Part shown: positions 31,147 to 34,232 of the stretch, piece by piece
How positions within the stretch are numbered: position 1 is the first letter of the stretch
Layout of the letters: every line of letters begins with the position of its first letter
Assembly: GCA_027488755.1 (NCBI GenBank)
Contig: JAIYAZ010000086.1
Coordinates: 1 to 34,232 of the forward strand
Direction of reading: 5' to 3'
DNA from: Verrucomicrobiaceae bacterium
Lineage (GTDB): Bacteria; Verrucomicrobiota; Verrucomicrobiia; Chthoniobacterales; JAATET01
Length of the DNA: 34,232 nt
Made by a program: the position numbers and the translations under genes
The notes under the pieces: generated by a model
What the model was told of the DNA's origin: nothing
Seen by the model: only the letters and a program-made list of their open reading frames with translations
Databases searched by the model: none

Positions 31147-31598
31147 AACCCAAAATCGTCCAGGCCATCCTCGAAGTCCTGCGCGACGAATTCGACCAGC
31201 GCACCCGCGCCTCCCGCGAGACCCGCGCCGCCGGCAACGACGCCGAAAGCAAGGCCGAGAACAAATACGACACCCTCTCCATCGAGGAGAACTACCTCGC
31301 CGACGGCCTCGCCCGCCAGGCCGCCACCGCCCTCGCCGCCGCCAAGGCCCTCGAAAAGCTCTCGCTCCACGACTTTGCCCCCGACGAGCCCATTGACCTC
31401 GGGGCCCTCGTGGAACTGGAATTCCCCGACGGCCGCGAACACTTCTTCCTCGCTCCCGCCGCCGGCGGCATCGAGGTCCGCGTCCACGACCGCACCATCA
31501 CCGTGATCACCCCTGATTCCCCTTTGGGCGGCCAATTACTCGACCGCCACGCCGGGGAAATTCTGCCCGGCAAGGCCCGGATTCTCTCCGTCGCGTAA
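31143..31598 (+). CDS. GreA/GreB-like transcription factor family protein
   Basis: 151 residues from ATG 31143. The N-terminal half is helical, with ESKAENKYDTLSIEENYLADGLARQAA, a segment seen in GreAB-like proteins that lack the canonical Gre coiled-coil length. The C-terminal half has LGALVELEFPDGREHFFLAP and ITVITPDSPLGGQLL, matching the GreA/GreB C-terminal domain (TPDSPLG core) that binds RNA polymerase. Gre factors rescue backtracked polymerase. The acidic tip residues of canonical Gre are not obvious, so this may bind polymerase with another effect. It overlaps the preceding gene and is followed by terminator-like structures. Confidence 0.8.
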   Translation: MKPKIVQAILEVLRDEFDQRTRASRETRAAGNDAESKAENKYDTLSIEENYLADGLARQAATALAAAKALEKLSLHDFAPDEPIDLGALVELEFPDGREHFFLAPAAGGIEVRVHDRTITVITPDSPLGGQLLDRHAGEILPGKARILSVA

Positions 31599-31655
31599 CG
31601 GCCCGGAAAAAAACTGTCTGCGCGCAGAAAAAATATCGACAGGAGGCCGTTTTTG
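31598..31655 (+). terminator. Terminator-like structure after the Gre-like gene
   Basis: ACGGCC (31598-31603) pairs with GGCCGT (31645-31650). An inner CTGTC (31614-31618) pairs with GACAG (31638-31642). TTTT follows the outer stem. The loop region is long and A-rich, so termination may be only partial. The inner GACAGG can also pair with a later CCTGTC (see the next entry). Confidence 0.55.
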
Positions 31656-31684
31656 TTGAAATTTCACGCCTGTCTGTTTTTTTT
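31638..31684 (+). terminator. Alternative hairpin with T8 tract directly before the secreted-protein gene
   Basis: GACAGG (31638-31643) can pair with CCTGTC (31669-31674), followed after TG by eight T at 31677-31684. The same GACAG is used in the upstream stem, so the two structures exclude one another. The tract ends 17 bases before the ATG at 31702. It may end the Gre-like transcript or attenuate the large gene. Confidence 0.45.
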
Positions 31685-31701
31685 CAGCGCCTAGACACAC
31701 C

Positions 31702-34232
31702 ATGGTCCCATCTCCGTTTTCCTTCTTCCGCAGCGCCCTTTTGCCGATCGTCGCGGCCATTTCTCTTCCCGTTACCGTCTTCGCAGGCAACGCCGTCACC
31801 GCCAACGTGACCGGCCTCACCCTGGCCACCGCCAGCGGAAACCTGAGCGCAGACTCGGTCGCCGGCGGCGGTTCCTCGGGTTTTTCGACCAACTCGACCT
31901 TCTCGATCAACTACGGCGGCACCAGCGAGCAAATCCAGGGCTACCAGTCCGGCACCTCGATCTACGTGCCCCTCGCCTACCCCGGTGACATCTCCACGAC
32001 GCTGGTCCGTGTGCCCGGGCCCTACACGAACAACAACAACATCATCTACTCGCGCGTCAGCGCACAGACCGGCTCCACCTGGGACCTCCACGCCCCCTAC
32101 CTCGGTGACGAGCAGGAGATGTTTAACTCAAACAACATCAACTCCGGCACCGATAACCTCTTCGGCAACATCGGCGACGGCAACGGCAACAACAACAACA
32201 TCGAACGCCTCGACGTGGTTTATCGCCAGGGTGTCGTGGCCACCACCTCCCTCGCCTTCGCCATCTTCGAGCGCGGCGTCACCAACGCCCACGACCCCAT
32301 CGGCATCGCCGCCATCACCGCCATCGACGCCAGCGGCCGCCCCACCGCCTACGGCCCCCTCATCCGCTTCGGCGCCGGCACCGGCTTCGGCAGCTACGGC
32401 ACCACGGACCTCATCCCCTCCACCACCGACTGGCTCGTTCTCCGCAACCTCGCCGCCAACCAGGGTGATTACGCCCGCCACCCCTCCGCCTCCGTCACGA
32501 ACCAGGCCATCGGCGGCGTCACGGTCGCCGTCGTCGGCGACACCGCCAACCACGCCCTCGGCATCGCCGCCGGCACCACGATCTACGGTTACTCTCTCTT
32601 CGGCGGCGACGTGACCGGCGACGGCGGCCAGGTCCTCACCGACCCCAGCACGTTCCCGCTCGACACCCCCGCCACCACCGGCGCCGGCGGCATCGACCTC
32701 ATCGCCTACACCGGCGTCCTCTTCCAGGACGTCACCCCCAGCCCGGCCCCTAATTTCACCTCGGACTCCGATTTTCTGAACTACCTCGACGACCATTGCG
32801 TCACCCTGCCGGATAACGAGGTCTTCGTCGCCCAGGCCCGCAGCGGCCGCCCCGGGGCCGCCGACTACGAACTCGGTCTCCACGTTCCCCCGGATTTCAC
32901 CAACGCCGGCCCCGTCTCCGGCAACCGCGAATTTGATTGGGGCACCGCCGGCGGCGCGAACGCCTGGGTGCCGTTCACTCTCACCCGGTCCGGCTCGACC
33001 GTCAGCTTCACGATGGGCAACTACACGGCCAGCTACACCTCGGCCGGTGTCGCCGAACTGAACGCCCTCGGCTTCCGCGTGCGCGGCGACCTGAACTCCT
33101 CCACCGGCGTCTCCGGCTCCACCGCCCTCCGCAACCTCACCGTCAACGGCCTGCCCCTCGCCGGCACGGACCTCCTCGCCAGCGGCAACAGCGCCGCCCT
33201 CACCGTCGTCTCCAGCCTCGTCGGCGACTTCACCCTCACCGGCGAAACAGTCCTGAACTGGACCTCCGGCTCCATCCCCGCCGGCTCCCGCCTCGGCTTC
33301 CAAATCAAGGGCATCCGCGGCTTCGACGCCTGCCACTCGGTCGTCCCGACCCCGACGCCCACTCCGACCCCTACCCCCACGCCGACTCCGACCCCGACGC
33401 CGGATCCGACCCCGACGCCCACGCCGGTGGCCACGCCCACCCCGACTCCGGTGCCGACCCCCACGCCCGTCCCGACCCCCGGCCTCAGCCTGGTGAAGAC
33501 CGGCGTCTACGTCCCCGGTTCCGATGGCGCCGTCGTCCCGAGCAACGTCTTCGGCCTCGCCCACAAGTTCAACGCCCTCATCTTCGGTGACCTCACCCAC
33601 GAAAACGGCGACACCGACGGCCGCCTCGGCGTGGCCGGCAACCTCACCGTCCTCGGCGGTTACGGCGTCGGCACCCCGGTCAAGGGCCACCCGATCCCCG
33701 TCGCCTCCGGCGGCACCGTCGACCGCCTGATCGTCGGCGGCGACTTCCGCGACGGCGACTGGGGCGTCAACGGCAACATTGTCGTCGGCGGCACCCGCTT
33801 CGGCCCCTACCGCTGGCTCACCAACGGCAACCTCCTCCGCTGGGTGAATCCGATCACCTTCGACGAAAACGCCAACGTCCCCTCGCTGCCGACCGGCACG
33901 TCCTTCGCCACCCTGCAGGCCCGCCTCACCGCCCGCGCCAACGCCCTCGGCACCCTCGCCGACCGCGGCGTGGTCACCAAGAATCTCTCGCTCCCCTACC
34001 AGGCTGACCTCGTGGGCAACGATCCGGAGTTCAACGTCTTTAACGTCTCCTCCACGGAATGGAGCCGCTCCTCCAGCTCCATCAACATCTCCGCCCCCGC
34101 CGGCGCCACCGTGCTCATCAACGTCCACGGCCCCTCGGTCACCATCGAGAACGTCGGCATCCACCTCACCGGCGTGGACCTTGAGAAGATCATCTACAAC
34201 TACGTCGACGCCACCGAGCTGCGCACCACCAA
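31702..34232 (+). CDS. Large secreted protein with a choice-of-anchor-A-like domain (3' end cut by window)
   Basis: 843 codons are open from ATG 31702 to the window end. A signal peptide covers about 1-28 (ends VTVFA, then GN). The first part (about 30-350) is rich in Asn, Thr and Gly and looks beta-stranded, with NNNNIERLDVVYRQGVV and TTIYGYSLFGGDVTGDG. A further beta domain follows (about 350-548). A 45-residue Pro-Thr linker spans 549-593. From about 594 the sequence (VFGLAHKFNALIFGDLTHENGDTDGRL, then GRLGVAGNLTVLGGYGVG) resembles the choice-of-anchor-A domain of secreted proteins that often carry a C-terminal sorting signal. The anchor itself is beyond the window. Function is probably cell-surface or matrix; no catalytic motif is visible. 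Confidence 0.85.
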   Translation, partial: MVPSPFSFFRSALLPIVAAISLPVTVFAGNAVTANVTGLTLATASGNLSADSVAGGGSSGFSTNSTFSINYGGTSEQIQGYQSGTSIYVPLAYPGDISTTLVRVPGPYTNNNNIIYSRVSAQTGSTWDLHAPYLGDEQEMFNSNNINSGTDNLFGNIGDGNGNNNNIERLDVVYRQGVVATTSLAFAIFERGVTNAHDPIGIAAITAIDASGRPTAYGPLIRFGAGTGFGSYGTTDLIPSTTDWLVLRNLAANQGDYARHPSASVTNQAIGGVTVAVVGDTANHALGIAAGTTIYGYSLFGGDVTGDGGQVLTDPSTFPLDTPATTGAGGIDLIAYTGVLFQDVTPSPAPNFTSDSDFLNYLDDHCVTLPDNEVFVAQARSGRPGAADYELGLHVPPDFTNAGPVSGNREFDWGTAGGANAWVPFTLTRSGSTVSFTMGNYTASYTSAGVAELNALGFRVRGDLNSSTGVSGSTALRNLTVNGLPLAGTDLLASGNSAALTVVSSLVGDFTLTGETVLNWTSGSIPAGSRLGFQIKGIRGFDACHSVVPTPTPTPTPTPTPTPTPTPDPTPTPTPVATPTPTPVPTPTPVPTPGLSLVKTGVYVPGSDGAVVPSNVFGLAHKFNALIFGDLTHENGDTDGRLGVAGNLTVLGGYGVGTPVKGHPIPVASGGTVDRLIVGGDFRDGDWGVNGNIVVGGTRFGPYRWLTNGNLLRWVNPITFDENANVPSLPTGTSFATLQARLTARANALGTLADRGVVTKNLSLPYQADLVGNDPEFNVFNVSSTEWSRSSSSINISAPAGATVLINVHGPSVTIENVGIHLTGVDLEKIIYNYVDATELRTT
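33346..33480 (+). repeat. Pro-Thr coding tandem repeat
   Basis: About 45 codons alternate CCN and ACN with a few Asp, Val and Ala substitutions. The DNA is a degenerate six-base repeat (CCGACC/CCGACG/CCCACG-type units). It codes the linker between two beta domains of the large secreted protein. Such repeats change length by slippage. Confidence 0.9.

Noticed and set aside
33346-33480. Possible CRISPR or non-coding tandem array
   Set aside because: Units are about six bases with no spacers and stay in frame as Pro-Thr codons, so it is a coding linker.
32128-34164. 678-codon minus-strand frame opposite the large secreted protein
   Set aside because: Gly/Val/Asp-rich shadow. The plus strand has a signal peptide, a linker and a recognisable domain.

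Overview
This window comes from a high-GC bacterium. The gene content suggests Verrucomicrobiota, probably Opitutales/Opitutaceae. The grounds are the codon bias, the fused respiratory subunits, a choice-of-anchor-A type secreted protein, and short-word repeats between genes. This placement is inference; no rRNA marker is present. Both ends cut through genes, and no gene-free stretch reaches 300 bases. I saw no tRNA, rRNA, CRISPR array or insertion sequence.

Layout. (1) 1-810: C-terminal part of an NtrB/AtoS-like sensor histidine kinase. (2) 984-11169: one long plus-strand respiratory operon. It encodes a caa3-type cytochrome c oxidase (ctaC, ctaD, ctaE and a subunit IV-like membrane protein), a lipoprotein cytochrome c, a Rieske protein, a cytochrome b fused to a cytochrome c domain, a CtaG/iron-sulfur fusion protein and a small exported protein. 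Together these could carry electrons from quinol to oxygen, with three c-type heme sites as the wire. (3) 11185-12565: three small minus-strand membrane-protein genes separated by low-complexity intergenic DNA. (4) 12752-15340: cydAB, a bd-type quinol oxidase, ending in a clear terminator. (5) 15439-20719: a putative nitrogen-acquisition unit. A textbook sigma-54 promoter leads into an ABC importer (binding protein, permease, ATPase). A GlnT-type glutamine synthetase-like enzyme follows, then a soluble LuxR-type regulator with a chemoreceptor-like sensor domain. The importer and the synthetase each carry the same 28-bp GTATTA-N16-TAATAC dyad just before the start codon. This is the best candidate for an undescribed regulatory system here. 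(6) 20733-30462: housekeeping and accessory genes: an M20 peptidase, a transglutaminase-like protein, a minus-strand operon (small membrane peptide, membrane glycosyltransferase-like protein, flavoprotein, tRNA-dihydrouridine synthase), an ABC-F ATPase, a YheT-like hydrolase and a DnaJ-family protein. (7) 30589-31598: a small membrane protein, a conserved hypothetical protein and a GreA/GreB-like protein. (8) 31702-34232: the start of a large secreted protein with a Pro-Thr linker and a choice-of-anchor-A-like domain, cut by the window end.

Regulatory themes. FNR/FixK-like boxes lie before both terminal oxidase loci (TTGAT-N4-CTCAA before ctaC, TTGAC-N4-GTCAA before cydA). This suggests oxygen-dependent switching between the two oxidases. 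Several perfect GC-rich hairpins sit at gene junctions (before the ctaG fusion, after the ABC binding protein, before cydA, after the synthetase). Repeated short words fill several intergenic gaps. Two convergent gene pairs share a single CTAG as both stop codons.
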